From Dongia rigui (GTDB lineage: Bacteria; Pseudomonadota; Alphaproteobacteria; Dongiales; Dongiaceae), in NCBI RefSeq assembly GCF_034044635.1, contig NZ_JAXCLX010000002.1, forward strand, positions 558,001 through 622,000: a stretch of DNA of 64,000 bases. The letters are read 5' to 3'. A program made the position numbers and the translations under genes. The notes beneath the pieces are model-generated. The model was not told where the DNA came from. It saw only the letters and a program-made list of their open reading frames with translations, and made no database searches. This document shows positions 53,340 to 63,965 of this stretch, piece after piece (positions within the stretch are counted from its first letter, which is position 1; each line of letters starts with the position of its first letter).

Positions 53340-54833
53340 CTAGAACTGGAAGTAAAGGAATTCCGATTGCCAGCCTAGAATGGCGACGGCACCCGCCGTC
53401 GTCACGATGCCGGCAATAAGCGCCCAGGCAGTCACGGGGCGCCATTCCAGATACCGCTCGAACCGACCCAGGCGCCGTTGCGCCAGTGTGACCAATTTCA
53501 GGGTTGGCGCATAACGGCGGAATATCTCGGTGCTGTTTGGGGCGAGGACGGCGACCAGACCGGCAAGCAGGATGACCGGCCACCCATCCAGCGGCATGTC
53601 GGGCAAGTTCGGCGTCTTGAGGCTGAAGCCATGGCCACCGACCAGCGAAGCCAGAACGCTGTGGGCGGTGGCGACATCGGGCGCGCGGAAATAGACCCAG
53701 GCAGCCATGACGCAGAGCGTCGTGATCAGCCAGCCGAGCCAGCGCGGCAGGACGAAGCCGCGCCCTTTGGCAAAGCTTGACCACAAGCGCTGGATTGCCA
53801 GGAAGATGCCGTGCATGGCGCCCCAGATCACGAAGGTCCAGCCGGCACCATGCCAAAGCCCCCCCAGCAACATGGTGAGGAACAGATTGATCACCTGACG
53901 GGCCGTACCCTGGCGATTGCCGCCCAGCGGGATATAGAGATAGTCCCGCAGGAAGCGCGACAGGGTCATGTGCCAGCGCCGCCAGAAATCGGCGATGTTC
54001 ACGGCCTTGTAGGGCGAATGGAAGTTGGCCGGAAAGCGCACGTTGAACATGCGTGCCAGGCCGATGGCCATGTCCGAATAGCCCGAGAAATCGAAATAGA
54101 GTTGCAGGGAGTACGCCAGAGCACCCATCCACGCTTCGACGAGGGTGAGATGGGCGCCGCCGGCAGCGGCGTTGAACGCCGGATTGGCTACCTGCGCCAG
54201 TGTGTCGGCGATGATCGTCTTCTTGAAGAGGCCCAGGCCGAAAAGGGACAGGCCCACCAGCAGGTTGATGCCGCGCGGCGTCAGAAAGCCTGGGCGGCGG
54301 ATTTGCGGGATGGCCTCGTTGTGGTGGACGATCGGGCCGGCAATGAGCTGCGGGAAAAAGGTGACGAACAGGCAGAAGTCGATCAGGCGATAATGCTTGG
54401 CGGAACGCCGATAGGCATCAACCAGATAGGCAATCTGCTGGAAGGTATGGAAGGAAATGCCGAGCGGCAGGATGATGTGCCAGGGGCCGAGTTGCGTGCC
54501 GCCGACCTCGTTGATCATGCCAAGGAAGAAATTGGTGTATTTGAAATAGCCGAGCACAAGCAAGATTAGGGCGATGGCCGCGGCCAGAATGAGATGGCGC
54601 TTACGCTGATCGAGATCGGTCCGTTCCAATTGCCGGCCGACCAGGAAGCTGAAGACGACCTCAGCCAGGATGAGGATGATGTAGACCCAATTCCACCAGG
54701 CATAAAAGAACACCGAAGCCAAAGCGAGAAAACCGATCGCGAAGTCCCGCGACGCAAACCGCCCCAGCAGGAAGAACAGGGCCAGCGTTGCAGGAAGGAA
54801 GGCGAACAGGAACTGGTAGGAATTAAAGAGCAT
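53340..54833 (-). CDS. MBOAT-family O-acyltransferase (AlgI-like)
   Basis: A 497-residue polytopic membrane protein. MLFNSYQFLFAFLPATLALF is the standard AlgI/DltB-type N-terminus; FFPQLIAGPIVHH, NFHSPYKAVNIADFWRRWHM and LLGGLWHGAGWTFVIWGAMH carry the catalytic His region of MBOATs. It moves acetyl groups across the membrane for polysaccharide or sialic-acid-like sugar O-acetylation. Both flanking genes encode SGNH-like partners. Confidence 0.9.
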   Translation of the reverse strand: MLFNSYQFLFAFLPATLALFFLLGRFASRDFAIGFLALASVFFYAWWNWVYIILILAEVVFSFLVGRQLERTDLDQRKRHLILAAAIALILLVLGYFKYTNFFLGMINEVGGTQLGPWHIILPLGISFHTFQQIAYLVDAYRRSAKHYRLIDFCLFVTFFPQLIAGPIVHHNEAIPQIRRPGFLTPRGINLLVGLSLFGLGLFKKTIIADTLAQVANPAFNAAAGGAHLTLVEAWMGALAYSLQLYFDFSGYSDMAIGLARMFNVRFPANFHSPYKAVNIADFWRRWHMTLSRFLRDYLYIPLGGNRQGTARQVINLFLTMLLGGLWHGAGWTFVIWGAMHGIFLAIQRLWSSFAKGRGFVLPRWLGWLITTLCVMAAWVYFRAPDVATAHSVLASLVGGHGFSLKTPNLPDMPLDGWPVILLAGLVAVLAPNSTEIFRRYAPTLKLVTLAQRRLGRFERYLEWRPVTAWALIAGIVTTAGAVAILGWQSEFLYFQF

Positions 54834-54873
54834 GTCGGTTTCTCGTTCAGCGCGCCGGAGAACGGCAACGGAG

Positions 54874-56130
54874 TCAAAGGGCTTTTGGGCAACCTAGATC
54901 GAGGAAGTCGATTTCCGGCGGCGCGTCGCCGGGCAGCAGTTCGTTGACGCGGGCGTGCCCGGCATTGGTGGCGATGAGGCCTGCGACCATATCGCGATCG
55001 ATGGCGCGCGACAGGATCGTGTCGCCATAGTCGGCGATCGCATCCAGGATACGCATATATGTGACTGCACCGCCGTGAAACCCATCCACAAACTCGCAAT
55101 CATTGGAGCCGAGGGCCTGCGGATCGGTAAAATCGAAAACGCGCGCACCGAGGTTTGCCATGGCGTCGCGCCACAGCGGAATCAACCGGCTCTCGGGGTC
55201 CTGCTCAATCGCCTGCAATACCGAACCGGCCAAAGGCGGTAAGAACAGCACGACCTCGATCGATTGCCCGTCCAGTTCAGCCAAGAGTTGCCGCAGTTCA
55301 TCGATTTTCTCGGCCGATGGCGAGACACGGACGTTGAGCTTGCTCGATATCTTGGCGCTTTGCAGGCGCTTCAGCGTGCGCTTAAAATGTCGATCGTCAC
55401 TTTGCATACCGCCGTCGAGGAGGGTGCCGTAGTCATATCGCCCATAGACATCCCACCCGCGACCGCCGAACTTGGCGAAAGCGCCAATGCCGGGAGCCAA
55501 ATCCTTCACCGGCAGGAGGGCTTCGAAAAATGAGCCTGCACGAAGGCTGCCTTCGGATACCCATTGCAGCGGTGCGAAGAGCTGGCTCAGCGACAGATCA
55601 ACATCGTCGCTCATATCGCCGGTCGCATCGATATCGTCGTCGCGACTTGGATTGAACCACCAGAAATCGAGCCCGATCAAGATCGCCTTGGGCTTGTGAA
55701 CAGCCAGAGCAGCGCGGATGAAGCCGACGGTCTGGTCGAGTGTGTTGGAGGCGCCACCGGAATTGAGAACCGGCACGTTGAAGACCTCGCCCGCGAACTG
55801 CATCACACGGGAAGAACCGACCAAAAGAATATCTGGCGACGTAAGTCGGTAACGCTCAAGCTTGTAGGCAAAGGGTCGATAGAAGAGCGCGGCACCGTAG
55901 AGATCACCTGTCTTGTCTTGCAGTCGCGCGGCGGTCACCGGGCCGATCGTCTCCAGCGTCCGCCAAAGGAAAGCATAAAGAGCGCCGACGATGACGACCA
56001 CAACCAGCATCGGCGAGAAGAACATGGCTGCATAGCGAATATGGAAGGAGCGGCGGTTCACCGATTCTGCCTCGGTTGTGCTTGGCGGAGAGTCTGTTGT
56101 GCGGTCTGCATTCAGGATGTCCTGGGTCAT
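54874..56130 (-). CDS. SGNH-like protein, paralogue 2 (MBOAT partner)
   Basis: A 418-residue protein with a 30-residue cytoplasmic start, a membrane segment (FFSPMLVVVVIVGALYAFLW) and a periplasmic domain. ILLVGSSRVMQFAGEVFNVP, DFWWFNPSR, FLPPLAGSVLQAIEQ and CEFVDGFHGGAVTYMRIL align with paralogue 1. It lies 40 bases upstream of the MBOAT gene, so the three minus-strand genes form a probable operon. Confidence 0.65.
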   Translation of the reverse strand: MTQDILNADRTTDSPPSTTEAESVNRRSFHIRYAAMFFSPMLVVVVIVGALYAFLWRTLETIGPVTAARLQDKTGDLYGAALFYRPFAYKLERYRLTSPDILLVGSSRVMQFAGEVFNVPVLNSGGASNTLDQTVGFIRAALAVHKPKAILIGLDFWWFNPSRDDDIDATGDMSDDVDLSLSQLFAPLQWVSEGSLRAGSFFEALLPVKDLAPGIGAFAKFGGRGWDVYGRYDYGTLLDGGMQSDDRHFKRTLKRLQSAKISSKLNVRVSPSAEKIDELRQLLAELDGQSIEVVLFLPPLAGSVLQAIEQDPESRLIPLWRDAMANLGARVFDFTDPQALGSNDCEFVDGFHGGAVTYMRILDAIADYGDTILSRAIDRDMVAGLIATNAGHARVNELLPGDAPPEIDFLDLGCPKAL

Positions 56131-56249
56131 AGGCGCGCAGAATCAGTCGGTTCAAGATTGCCAAGGCCGGGGCCGGGTTATATCAATTGGCAGGCTCACT
56201 GTCATGCGCCGCAATTCGCGCAAGTCCCTTGTCCATCAAAAGGTTAACT

Positions 56250-57251
56250 ATGGCCCGATTCACCTTTTCCTGTATCGACGCGCATACCTGCGGCAATCCC
56301 GTGCGGGTCGTTTCCGGGGGTGGCCCGCAATTGCGCGGCGCCACGATGAGTGATCGGCGCCAGCATTTCCTCAGTGAATATGACTGGATCCGCAAAGGGC
56401 TGATGTTCGAGCCGCGTGGCCACGACATGATGTCCGGCAGCATCCTCTATCCGCCGACCCGCGACGATTGCGATGTTGCCATCTTGTTCATTGAGACCTC
56501 CGGCTGCCTGCCGATGTGCGGTCACGGCACCATCGGCACGGTGACGGTGGCGATCGAGAACGGCTTGGTCCGGCCGAAGAAGCCGGGCGAGCTGCGGCTG
56601 GATACGCCGGCCGGCCTCGTCGTCGCGCAGTATGAGCAGGTCGGCGAGTATGTCGAGAGTGTGCGCCTGACCAACGTGCCAGGTTTCTTGCATTCGGAAG
56701 GTCTCGAGATCGACTGCCCCGAACTCGGCCCGATCAAGGTCGATGTCGCTTATGGCGGCAATTTCTATTGCATCGTCGAGCCGCAGGAGAACTATCGCGA
56801 CATGGCGGATTTTACCGCCGGCGAGCTCATCGCCATGAGCCGCGAACTGCGCCGGCGCATGAACGAGCGGTACACCTTCGAGCATCCAGACAACCCGACC
56901 ATCCGCGGGCTGTCGCATATCCTCTGGACGGGCAAGCCAACGGTTGATGGTGCCGACGCCCGCAACGCCGTCTTCTATGGCGACAAGGCGATCGACCGTT
57001 CGCCCTGCGGCACCGGCACCTCGGCGCGCATGGCGCAGCTGGCAGGCAAGGGCAAGCTGACGGTCGGCGACAATTTCGTTCATGAAAGCATCATCGGCTC
57101 GCTGTTCAAGGGGCGGGTCGAGAAAGCGGCGGCGGTCGGCAACAAGCCGGCCATCGTGCCGTCGATCGAAGGCTGGGCGCGCGTGACCGGCTACAACACC
57201 ATCTTCATCGACGATCGCGATCCCTATAAGCACGGCTTTCAGGTCATCTAA
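56250..57251 (+). CDS. 4-hydroxyproline 2-epimerase (proline racemase family)
   Basis: A 333-residue cofactor-independent epimerase. Two catalytic cysteines are seen in [10 protein letters not shown] and [14 protein letters not shown], which separates it from dehydratases with Thr or Ser. It converts trans-4-hydroxy-L-proline to cis-4-hydroxy-D-proline; proline racemase is an alternative. The ATG at 56250 follows AAAAGG. No other hydroxyproline catabolic genes are adjacent. Confidence 0.85.
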   Translation: MARFTFSCIDAHTCGNPVRVVSGGGPQLRGATMSDRRQHFLSEYDWIRKGLMFEPRGHDMMSGSILYPPTRDDCDVAILFIETSGCLPMCGHGTIGTVTVAIENGLVRPKKPGELRLDTPAGLVVAQYEQVGEYVESVRLTNVPGFLHSEGLEIDCPELGPIKVDVAYGGNFYCIVEPQENYRDMADFTAGELIAMSRELRRRMNERYTFEHPDNPTIRGLSHILWTGKPTVDGADARNAVFYGDKAIDRSPCGTGTSARMAQLAGKGKLTVGDNFVHESIIGSLFKGRVEKAAAVGNKPAIVPSIEGWARVTGYNTIFIDDRDPYKHGFQVI

Positions 57252-57303
57252 AAAGAACAACAACCGGCCCGGACTGTTGCGGGCGGGAGCAGGGAGCAAG
57301 CCC

Positions 57304-57957
57304 ATGGTCAAGACCTTCAAGGAATTTCCGACGCTCAGCGTGCTCGATCATCCGCTGATCCAGCACAAGCTCTCGATGATGCGCGACAAGGCAACGCCGA
57401 CCACCTTGTTCCGGCAGCTGCTGAAGGAAATCGCGCTGCTCATGGGCTACGAGCTGACGCGCGACCTGCCGATGACGACGCAGGAGATCGAAACGCCACT
57501 CACCAAAATGGCGGCACCGGTCATCATGGGGAAGAAAGTCGCGGTGGTGCCGATCTTGCGCGCCGGCCTCGGCATGGCGGACGGATTGATGGAACTGGTG
57601 CCGGCGGCGCGGATGGGGCATATCGGTCTCTATCGCGACCATGAGACCAAGCGGCCGGTTGAATATTTCGTGAAGCTACCGGAACCGGAAGGCCGCATAT
57701 TCATCCTGGTTGATCCCATGCTGGCGACTGGGCATTCAGCCTCGGCTGCGATCGATACGCTCAACAAACGCGGCATCGCCGACGACAATATCCGCCTGAT
57801 GTCACTGGTGGCGGCGCCGGAGGGTGTGCGGGTTGTCCAAGCCGCCCATCCAACCGTGCCGATCTTCATGGCGGCATTGGATTCCCATCTCAACGAGAAC
57901 GCCTATATCGTGCCGGGGCTCGGCGATGCCGGCGATCGCTTGTTCGGTACGAAGTGA
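57304..57957 (+). CDS. upp: Uracil phosphoribosyltransferase
   Basis: A 217-residue salvage enzyme that makes UMP from uracil and PRPP. The start [21 protein letters not shown]-like segment, [14 protein letters not shown], the PRPP loop [15 protein letters not shown] and [16 protein letters not shown] at the end are all canonical. The ATG at 57304 follows GGGAGCA. glpK follows within 11 bases. Confidence 0.95.
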   Translation: MVKTFKEFPTLSVLDHPLIQHKLSMMRDKATPTTLFRQLLKEIALLMGYELTRDLPMTTQEIETPLTKMAAPVIMGKKVAVVPILRAGLGMADGLMELVPAARMGHIGLYRDHETKRPVEYFVKLPEPEGRIFILVDPMLATGHSASAAIDTLNKRGIADDNIRLMSLVAAPEGVRVVQAAHPTVPIFMAALDSHLNENAYIVPGLGDAGDRLFGTK

Positions 57958-57968
57958 GGATCGCGCGC

Positions 57969-59450
57969 ATGGCCAAAGCGGATCTCATCCTCGCCATCGA
58001 CCAGGGCACCACCAGCACGCGCGCCATCGCTTTTTCGTTGAAGGGCGAACCGCAGGCGACGGCACAAAAGGAGCTCACGCAGGTTTATCCGGCCGATGGC
58101 TGGGTCGAACATGATCCGGAGGAAATATGGCGCGCCACGGTCGAGGTGACCAAGGGCGTCATCGCCAAGGTCGGCGCTGAGCGAATTGCCGCCATTGGCA
58201 TCACCAATCAGCGCGAAACGACGGTGGTCTGGGACCGCAAGACCGGGAAGCCCGTTCATAACGCTATCGTCTGGCAGGATCGGCGTGGCGCGCCGTTGTG
58301 CAAGAAGCTCATCGCCGATGGCTGGGAGCCAAAGATCCAGGCAAAGACTGGCTTGCTGATCGACAGCTATTTCTCGGCCACCAAGATCGCCTGGATTCTA
58401 GAGAATGTGGCCGGTGCGCGCGCTGCGGCCGATAAGGGCGACCTGGCCTTCGGGACCATCGACACCTTCCTGCTGTGGCGCCTCACCGGCGGCAAAAGCC
58501 ACGCGACCGACGTCACCAACGCCTCGCGCACCATGCTGTGCGATATCCACAAGCTCGACTGGGATGACGAACTGCTGAAGCTTTTCGGCGTGCCGCGCTC
58601 GATGCTGCCGGAGATCCGCGAGAATGCCAGTGCGTTCGGTATGACGGATCCGCGTGAGCTGGGCGCCAGCCTGCCGGTTGCCGGGATGGCCGGCGACCAG
58701 CAGGCAGCGCTCATCGGCCAGGCTTGCTTCAAGCCCGGCATGATCAAGAGCACCTATGGCACCGGCTGCTTTGCCTTGATGAATACGGGCGGCAGGGCCG
58801 TTCTCTCCAAGAACCGGCTGCTCACCACCGTTGGCTACAAGCTCAAAGGCGAAACGGCCTATGCCAGCGAAGGCAGCATCTTCATCGCCGGCGCTGCCGT
58901 GCAATGGCTGCGCGACGGCTTGAAGCTCATCCAACAGGCCGGCGAAACGGAACGCCTGGCACGCTCCGTGCGCGGGACCGGTGGTGTCTATCTGGTCCCG
59001 GCCTTCACGGGGCTTGGCGCGCCTTATTGGGACCCGATGGCACGCGGTGCGCTTCTGGGTCTCACCCGCGACACCGGCATTGCCGAGATCGTGCGTGCGG
59101 CGCTGGAAGCCGTCTGCTACCAGACCCGTGACCTGATGAGCGCCATGATCAGCGATACCGGCACCGAGGTGCAGTCTCTGCGCGTCGATGGCGGCATGGC
59201 GCGCAACGACTGGGTGATGCAGTTCCTGGCGGACCTCTTGAATGTGCCGATCGGGCGCCCCGTCGTCGTGGAAACGACGGCCCTGGGTGCGGCCATAGCC
59301 GCGGGTCTTGGCGTCGGCATCATTCCCGATCTCAAGGCGGCCTCCGCCAACTGGCAGCAGGAGCGCGAGTTCCGTCCGGACATGGCAGAAGCCGACCGCG
59401 AAAGGCTCTATGCGGGTTGGAAGACGGCCATCGGGCGCATTCGCTCCTGA
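57969..59450 (+). CDS. glpK: Glycerol kinase
   Basis: A 493-residue FGGY-family kinase phosphorylating glycerol. N-terminal [54 protein letters not shown] and the C-terminal [12 protein letters not shown] are present. The ATG at 57969 is 11 bases after upp. No glpD or glycerol facilitator is adjacent. Confidence 0.95.
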   Translation: MAKADLILAIDQGTTSTRAIAFSLKGEPQATAQKELTQVYPADGWVEHDPEEIWRATVEVTKGVIAKVGAERIAAIGITNQRETTVVWDRKTGKPVHNAIVWQDRRGAPLCKKLIADGWEPKIQAKTGLLIDSYFSATKIAWILENVAGARAAADKGDLAFGTIDTFLLWRLTGGKSHATDVTNASRTMLCDIHKLDWDDELLKLFGVPRSMLPEIRENASAFGMTDPRELGASLPVAGMAGDQQAALIGQACFKPGMIKSTYGTGCFALMNTGGRAVLSKNRLLTTVGYKLKGETAYASEGSIFIAGAAVQWLRDGLKLIQQAGETERLARSVRGTGGVYLVPAFTGLGAPYWDPMARGALLGLTRDTGIAEIVRAALEAVCYQTRDLMSAMISDTGTEVQSLRVDGGMARNDWVMQFLADLLNVPIGRPVVVETTALGAAIAAGLGVGIIPDLKAASANWQQEREFRPDMAEADRERLYAGWKTAIGRIRS

Positions 59451-59484
59451 CCTGGCCATGCGTCGTCACGTCGAAGGGGGAAGG

Positions 59485-60129
59485 ATGTTGGGTCGTCTCT
59501 GCCGTAACACCCTGAGTGTTGTTCTTCTGGTCATCGCCGCTGCGTGTGCGTCGTCTGAACCGGCATCGAAAGCGCCGATGGCGACCAGCGAGGATCTGTG
59601 GCGCCTGAGCGGGACAAAGGATGCCTTGGTCGAATTGCACCGGGCGCTTTCCGACGCGTGCCAGGCCAAGCTCGAAACGCCCGACGACTTGCTGACATTG
59701 CCGGCGGGGCAAGCCATCTGCGTGCGCTCTCGCCTCGTCGAGGCCTTCGATGCCGCCGATGGCGCCGGACCCTGTGGGCAAGGGCGCGATTTGAAGCAAT
59801 TCGTCAGTTGCATCCTGGAAGGCCAATTCGTCGGCAACGTCATCAAGAACAGCGGCTCGGCGCCACTCCCGGCCGAGGTGCAATGGGGCAGCCGCGATGC
59901 GCGCGGCCAGCAGGCCAGCAAGCTCATCAGTGAAAGAATAAAGGCGTCCTGCCTCACGCCCAGCAAATCGGCGATGAACGAATGCGTCGAGACGTCGATG
60001 TTCCGTTATTTCGAGGTCAAGCCCCAGTCGATCGACTTCTGCCCGACTAAGGAACAGCGCGATATGTGCATTTACTGGGCGGGATTCGCCCATTCGATCC
60101 GGCTCAAGCTGGATCGCGTGGCGTCATAG
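59485..60129 (+). CDS. Cys-rich predicted lipoprotein, paralogue 1
   Basis: A 214-residue lipoprotein (lipobox VIAAAC near residue 19). The mature part has 8 Cys, in order within ACQ, AIC, GPC, VSC, ASC, NEC, DFC and DMC. The same 8-Cys count and a similar order occur in the two downstream genes. The ATG at 59485 has GGGGGA just upstream; ATG 59458 is the alternative. No family recognised. Confidence 0.7.
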   Translation: MLGRLCRNTLSVVLLVIAAACASSEPASKAPMATSEDLWRLSGTKDALVELHRALSDACQAKLETPDDLLTLPAGQAICVRSRLVEAFDAADGAGPCGQGRDLKQFVSCILEGQFVGNVIKNSGSAPLPAEVQWGSRDARGQQASKLISERIKASCLTPSKSAMNECVETSMFRYFEVKPQSIDFCPTKEQRDMCIYWAGFAHSIRLKLDRVAS

Positions 60130-60183
60130 CACGATGTAGTTGCGATGCGCACGGGCAAGGAACGGTCAACCAGAGTCTGCTTT

Positions 60184-60819
60184 ATGAAGCCCTTCCTCAT
60201 ATCATTTCTGCTGTTGCTGACGGCATGTGCAAGCCAAGCTATGCCGAAGAATGACGCTGATCTGGTCGGCCAACCTTCGACGATGACCTCGGCAGAAGCT
60301 CGGGCAGTCTCCGGTCTCGATGCAGAATATGTCGTCCTATATGAACGTCTGAACCAAGTCTGCAAATTGCCGCCAGAGCGTCCGTTTGGCCTGACCCCCG
60401 ATCAAATGGACTGTGTCGTCTCTCGAACGGTATCTGCGTTTGGTGCGGAGGCAGGGGAGAGCGGTTGTCGCGCGCAGCTTGAACAGGGCACTTTCATCGG
60501 CTGCATCGTCGACGGAACGTTGCTGACATTGGTTGCAAAGAACGCCGGTTCAGCCGATATCCCTTGGGAGCTGTTTTGGAGTGACCAGTTAGGGGCATGG
60601 GAGCGCCTCAACGCAGTCTTGAACGAGAACGCCACAAAGCACTGCAAATCTGCGAGTCAGTCCGACGCGGCGGCCTGCCAGGACGACTATGTGTTGCGGC
60701 TCTTTGAGATCGATCGAACCGCTGTCGCGGGCTGTCCGACCGGTTGGGCGCGCGAGGACTGTGTGTCCGGCGTCGCAACAGTGAAGCTTATCAGAAGCAA
60801 ACTTCCCTATCTCTTCTAG
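60184..60819 (+). CDS. Cys-rich predicted lipoprotein, paralogue 2
   Basis: A 211-residue lipoprotein (SFLLLLTACAS) with 8 mature Cys (QVC, MDC, SGC, IGC, KHC, AAC, AGC, EDC). The segment GCIVDGTLLTLVAKNAGSAD matches SCILEGQFVGNVIKNSGSAP of paralogue 1. Base composition is lower in GC than its neighbours. No family recognised. Confidence 0.7.
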   Translation: MKPFLISFLLLLTACASQAMPKNDADLVGQPSTMTSAEARAVSGLDAEYVVLYERLNQVCKLPPERPFGLTPDQMDCVVSRTVSAFGAEAGESGCRAQLEQGTFIGCIVDGTLLTLVAKNAGSADIPWELFWSDQLGAWERLNAVLNENATKHCKSASQSDAAACQDDYVLRLFEIDRTAVAGCPTGWAREDCVSGVATVKLIRSKLPYLF

Positions 60820-60910
60820 GAGTGCGCGGGGAAATGGCCGACCATTTAGAGTTGCGGTGTGATCGTGACTGCGCAACACTCCGGTGGATAGGTTGGAAAT
60901 AGGGCGGGGC

Positions 60911-61657
60911 ATGAAGACGCAGGGATTTATATCTTCAGCAATACTGATTCTCTTGGCGATACTGGCGGCAGGCTGTCAATCGGCGCCTGCGGCCAAGCCT
61001 CCAGCGAAAGCCGCCGCGGCGACTGAAGCGCTGAGATCTCTGGAGGGTTCGGCGGGTGAGCTGGAAGCGCTATTGACACTTCTTCAAGAATTGAAGGCCG
61101 AAGAAGGAAACGATGCGCCGCCGAGTTTCCCCGAACTCGACGCGCGCAAGGAACGGGCAACCAGCAAATTGGGTATCCTGCTGCTGGCTTCCTGCTTGGG
61201 TGAAGGGGAAGACATTTCTAAATTGGCGGACACGGCCAATCCGCCTTGTGTATCTCATGGAATTTCAAAGCTGCTTGACCCCAGTGGCGGGGTGGACGCG
61301 CATTGCGCGGCGCACAAGGCTATCGAGCCGTTCGTCAGCTGTGCGGCGGGCGGTATCATGATATCGCGGATGAAATCCTACATGCATCAGGACGTCACAT
61401 CCGAGGACTGGACGGATTCCACAAGTCAGGCGCAAGACGTTGCACATGACCTTGCCGGATACGTCGTGAATGGCTGCCTCAAAGCAAGCAAGGGCATTGC
61501 CGATTGCATTGTCGTGGAGTTCGCCGATGCACTTGACGTGAGGGAGACCGACACCGCGTATTGCCGCAAACAATCCAACTTGTCGGACAAGTTGTATTGC
61601 CTCGGTGCCGCCGCAGCGGTCGGCCTGCTGGAGAATGGTGCCGCAACCGGCAGCTAG
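60911..61657 (+). CDS. Cys-rich predicted lipoprotein, paralogue 3
   Basis: A 248-residue lipoprotein (LLAILAAGC) with an Ala-rich helical linker and then 8 Cys (ASC, PPC, AHC, VSC, NGC, ADC, AYC, LYC). The block [14 protein letters not shown] aligns with the fourth Cys of the other two. Its stop overlaps the trmFO stop tail to tail. No family recognised. Confidence 0.68.
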   Translation: MKTQGFISSAILILLAILAAGCQSAPAAKPPAKAAAATEALRSLEGSAGELEALLTLLQELKAEEGNDAPPSFPELDARKERATSKLGILLLASCLGEGEDISKLADTANPPCVSHGISKLLDPSGGVDAHCAAHKAIEPFVSCAAGGIMISRMKSYMHQDVTSEDWTDSTSQAQDVAHDLAGYVVNGCLKASKGIADCIVVEFADALDVRETDTAYCRKQSNLSDKLYCLGAAAAVGLLENGAATGS

Positions 61658-63036
61658 CAGGCCTGTGCGCTTCGATTGAGCCAGCTTTGCAACTCGGTCA
61701 GTGCCCTTGCGCTGAGGCGCGGCTTGCGCCCAGCCTTCCACTCCCGCAGCTGCGCTTTGTTGAGGCCTTCCGGCGCATCGATTTCAGGGAACAGGCCGAA
61801 ATTGACATTCATCGGCTGGAAGGTCTTGGCATCTGCCTGACCCGTGATGTGGCCGATGAGTGCGCCGAGCGCGGTGGTGAGTGGCGGCGGCGTGAGTGTC
61901 TGTCCCAGGCGTTGCGCGGCGGCGAAACGGCCGGCGAGGAGGCCGATGGCGGCACTCTCGACATAGCCTTCGACACCGGTCACCTGGCCGGCAAAACGCA
62001 GGCGCGGATCGGCTTTGAGGCGCAGGCTGTGATCCAGCAGCTTTGGGCTGTTGATGAAGGTGTTGCGGTGCAGGCCGCCAAGGCGTGCGAACTCGGCATT
62101 CTCGAGGCCGGGGATCATGCGGAACACGCGCACCTGTTCGGCATATTTCAGCTTCGTCTGGAAGCCGACCATGTTGTAGAGCGTGCCCAGAGCGTTGTCC
62201 TGGCGCAGCTGCACCACCGCATAGGGTCGGCGCTGCGCATGCGGATCAAAGAGGCCAATGGGCTTCATCGGGCCGAAGCGCAACGTGTTGGGGCCGCGTC
62301 CCGCCATGATCTCGATGGGCAGGCAGCCTTCGAAATAGGGTGTGCCTTCCCATTCCTTGAACTCGGTCTTCTCGCCGGCCAGCACTGCGTCGATGAAGGC
62401 CAAGTAGTCCGGCTTGTCCATCGGGCAGTTGATGTAATCGGCGCCGTCCCCTTCGGGGCCGACTTTGTCATAGCGCGACTGGAACCAGGCGCGCTCCAGG
62501 TTGATGCTATCCTTGTGGATGATGGGCGCGATGGCGTCGAAGAAACTCAAAGACGCTTCACCGGTAAGCGTCAGGATCGCCTCCGCCAAGGCCGGCGAGG
62601 TGAGGGGGCCGCTGGCGATGATGACATTGTCCCACTCGGCCGGCGGCAGGCCGGCGATTTCACCGCGTTCGAATGTCACCAGCGGATGGCTCGTGAGCGT
62701 GGCGGTCACGGCCTCGGCAAAGCCGTCGCGATCGACGGCCAACGCGCCGCCCGCCGGCAGCTTGTGCTTGTCGGCGGATTTGAGGATCAGCGAGCCGGCG
62801 CGGCGCATCTCTTCGTGCAGCAAGCCGACGGCATTGTTCTCCGCATCGTCGGAGCGGAAGGAATTCGAGCAGACGAGTTCTGCGCATTTGTCGGTCTGGT
62901 GCGCGTCGGTGCCGCGCATGGGCCGCATCTCGTGGAGGATGACGGGGACGCCGGCCGAGACGAGTTGCCAGGCGGCTTCGGATCCGGCCAGGCCAGCGCC
63001 GATGATGTGAACGGGCTTTGGGGGGGTGGTTGTCAT
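61654..63036 (-). CDS. trmFO: Methylenetetrahydrofolate--tRNA-(uracil-5-)-methyltransferase TrmFO
   Basis: A 460-residue FAD enzyme that methylates U54 of tRNA using methylenetetrahydrofolate. [74 protein letters not shown] and [12 protein letters not shown] are signature segments. The start is MTTTPP at 63036; an in-frame Met at 63102 adds an unlikely extension. Confidence 0.95.
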   Translation of the reverse strand: MTTTPPKPVHIIGAGLAGSEAAWQLVSAGVPVILHEMRPMRGTDAHQTDKCAELVCSNSFRSDDAENNAVGLLHEEMRRAGSLILKSADKHKLPAGGALAVDRDGFAEAVTATLTSHPLVTFERGEIAGLPPAEWDNVIIASGPLTSPALAEAILTLTGEASLSFFDAIAPIIHKDSINLERAWFQSRYDKVGPEGDGADYINCPMDKPDYLAFIDAVLAGEKTEFKEWEGTPYFEGCLPIEIMAGRGPNTLRFGPMKPIGLFDPHAQRRPYAVVQLRQDNALGTLYNMVGFQTKLKYAEQVRVFRMIPGLENAEFARLGGLHRNTFINSPKLLDHSLRLKADPRLRFAGQVTGVEGYVESAAIGLLAGRFAAAQRLGQTLTPPPLTTALGALIGHITGQADAKTFQPMNVNFGLFPEIDAPEGLNKAQLREWKAGRKPRLSARALTELQSWLNRSAQAC

Positions 63037-63121
63037 GGCGGGGTCATAACCTTCCCGAAGCACATTGACAACAAAGCCGATGCACGAAACGATTAAATCC
63101 ATCTAATCAAGGAGATAAGAT

Positions 63122-63511
63122 ATGCTGAGCTTCCTCAATCCACCCTCCGCGCCGCCGCCTTTCAGCCGCTATTCGCAGATGGTGTCGGCACCGGCCAATT
63201 ATCGCTGGCTGCATATCAGCGGCCAGGTCGGTGCCGACCGCCAGCACAAGACCGCCCAAGGCTTCGAGGCGCAGGCGGATCTCGCTTGGAGCAATCTGGT
63301 CGCCTGCCTGGAGGCGGATGGCATGACGGTCCAAGACCTGGTGAAGGTCAATGTCATGCTGACGCGGGCCAGTGATGTGCCGGCATCGCGTGTTGCCCGT
63401 GATAAGGCGTTGAACGGTGCACAGCCTGCCTCCACCCTCATCATCGTGGCCGGTTTGGCCAATCCGGAATGGTTGATCGAAATCGAAGGTATTGCAGCCA
63501 AGGCAGCGTAG
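63122..63511 (+). CDS. RidA/YjgF-family protein, non-canonical
   Basis: A 129-residue Rid-family protein. WLHISGQVGADRQ, EAQADLAWSNLVACLEADGM and LVKVNVMLTRASDV match the family. The conserved Arg of the RidA deaminase site (in PARS) is replaced, as the sequence reads QPASTLIIVAGL, so imine deaminase activity is doubtful. This variant belongs to the Rid subgroup lacking that Arg. AAGGAG about 9 bases upstream supports the start. Confidence 0.85.
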   Translation: MLSFLNPPSAPPPFSRYSQMVSAPANYRWLHISGQVGADRQHKTAQGFEAQADLAWSNLVACLEADGMTVQDLVKVNVMLTRASDVPASRVARDKALNGAQPASTLIIVAGLANPEWLIEIEGIAAKAA

Positions 63512-63571
63512 CTCACATGCGTAAAACGGCGCACGATACTCTCCTATCCCGCTTGGGGCAGGGAGAATGGC

Positions 63572-63835
63572 ATGCAGGAATCCGGGGCCGACAAGCGTCG
63601 GCATCCGCGCCGCAAGATGCTGAAAGGAGCGAAGGCGATCTTCAATGGAGGCGCCAGCCTCTATGACTGCCAGGTGCGCGACTGGTCAGAATCCGGAGCC
63701 AGGTTGGTCTTCCCCGAACTGACACCGCTGCCAAAGCTCTTCACCTTGCGTCTCAGCGACGGCAGCGAACATGCCTGCGAAGTCGTACGTGCCGACGGGG
63801 TGATCGTCGGCGTGCGCTTTTCCGGGTCGGTTTAG
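63572..63835 (+). CDS. PilZ-domain protein
   Basis: An 87-residue protein that consists of one PilZ domain. KRRHPRRK supplies the RxxxR element and VRDWSESGARL the DxSxxG element, so cyclic di-GMP binding is likely. It has no fused output domain. PilZ proteins regulate motility, adhesion or polysaccharide synthesis. Confidence 0.85.
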   Translation: MQESGADKRRHPRRKMLKGAKAIFNGGASLYDCQVRDWSESGARLVFPELTPLPKLFTLRLSDGSEHACEVVRADGVIVGVRFSGSV

Positions 63836-63850
63836 AGCGTCGGCATAGTA

Positions 63851-63956
63851 CCCCTCACCCCAACCCCTCTCCCCGCAAGCGGGGCGAGGGGCCCGAGGCA
63901 AAACTCGGTCGAGACTCCCTCGCCCCACGAAGTGGGGAGAGGGGCGGGGTGAGGGG
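63851..63956. repeat. Intergenic inverted repeat (CCCCTCACCCC type)
   Basis: CCCCTCACCCCAACCCCTCT at the left and AGAGGGGCGGGGTGAGGGG at the right form a near-perfect inverted repeat, with internal hairpins CCCCGCAAGCGGGG and CCCCACGAAGTGGGG. This type is common between genes in many proteobacteria and differs from the TCATCCCCG family above. Confidence 0.8.
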
Positions 63957-63965
63957 CGTTAGACG

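Noticed and set aside
61561-63096. 511-residue frame on the plus strand opposite trmFO
   Set aside because: Antisense shadow of trmFO; no domain recognised and trmFO motifs are complete on the other strand.
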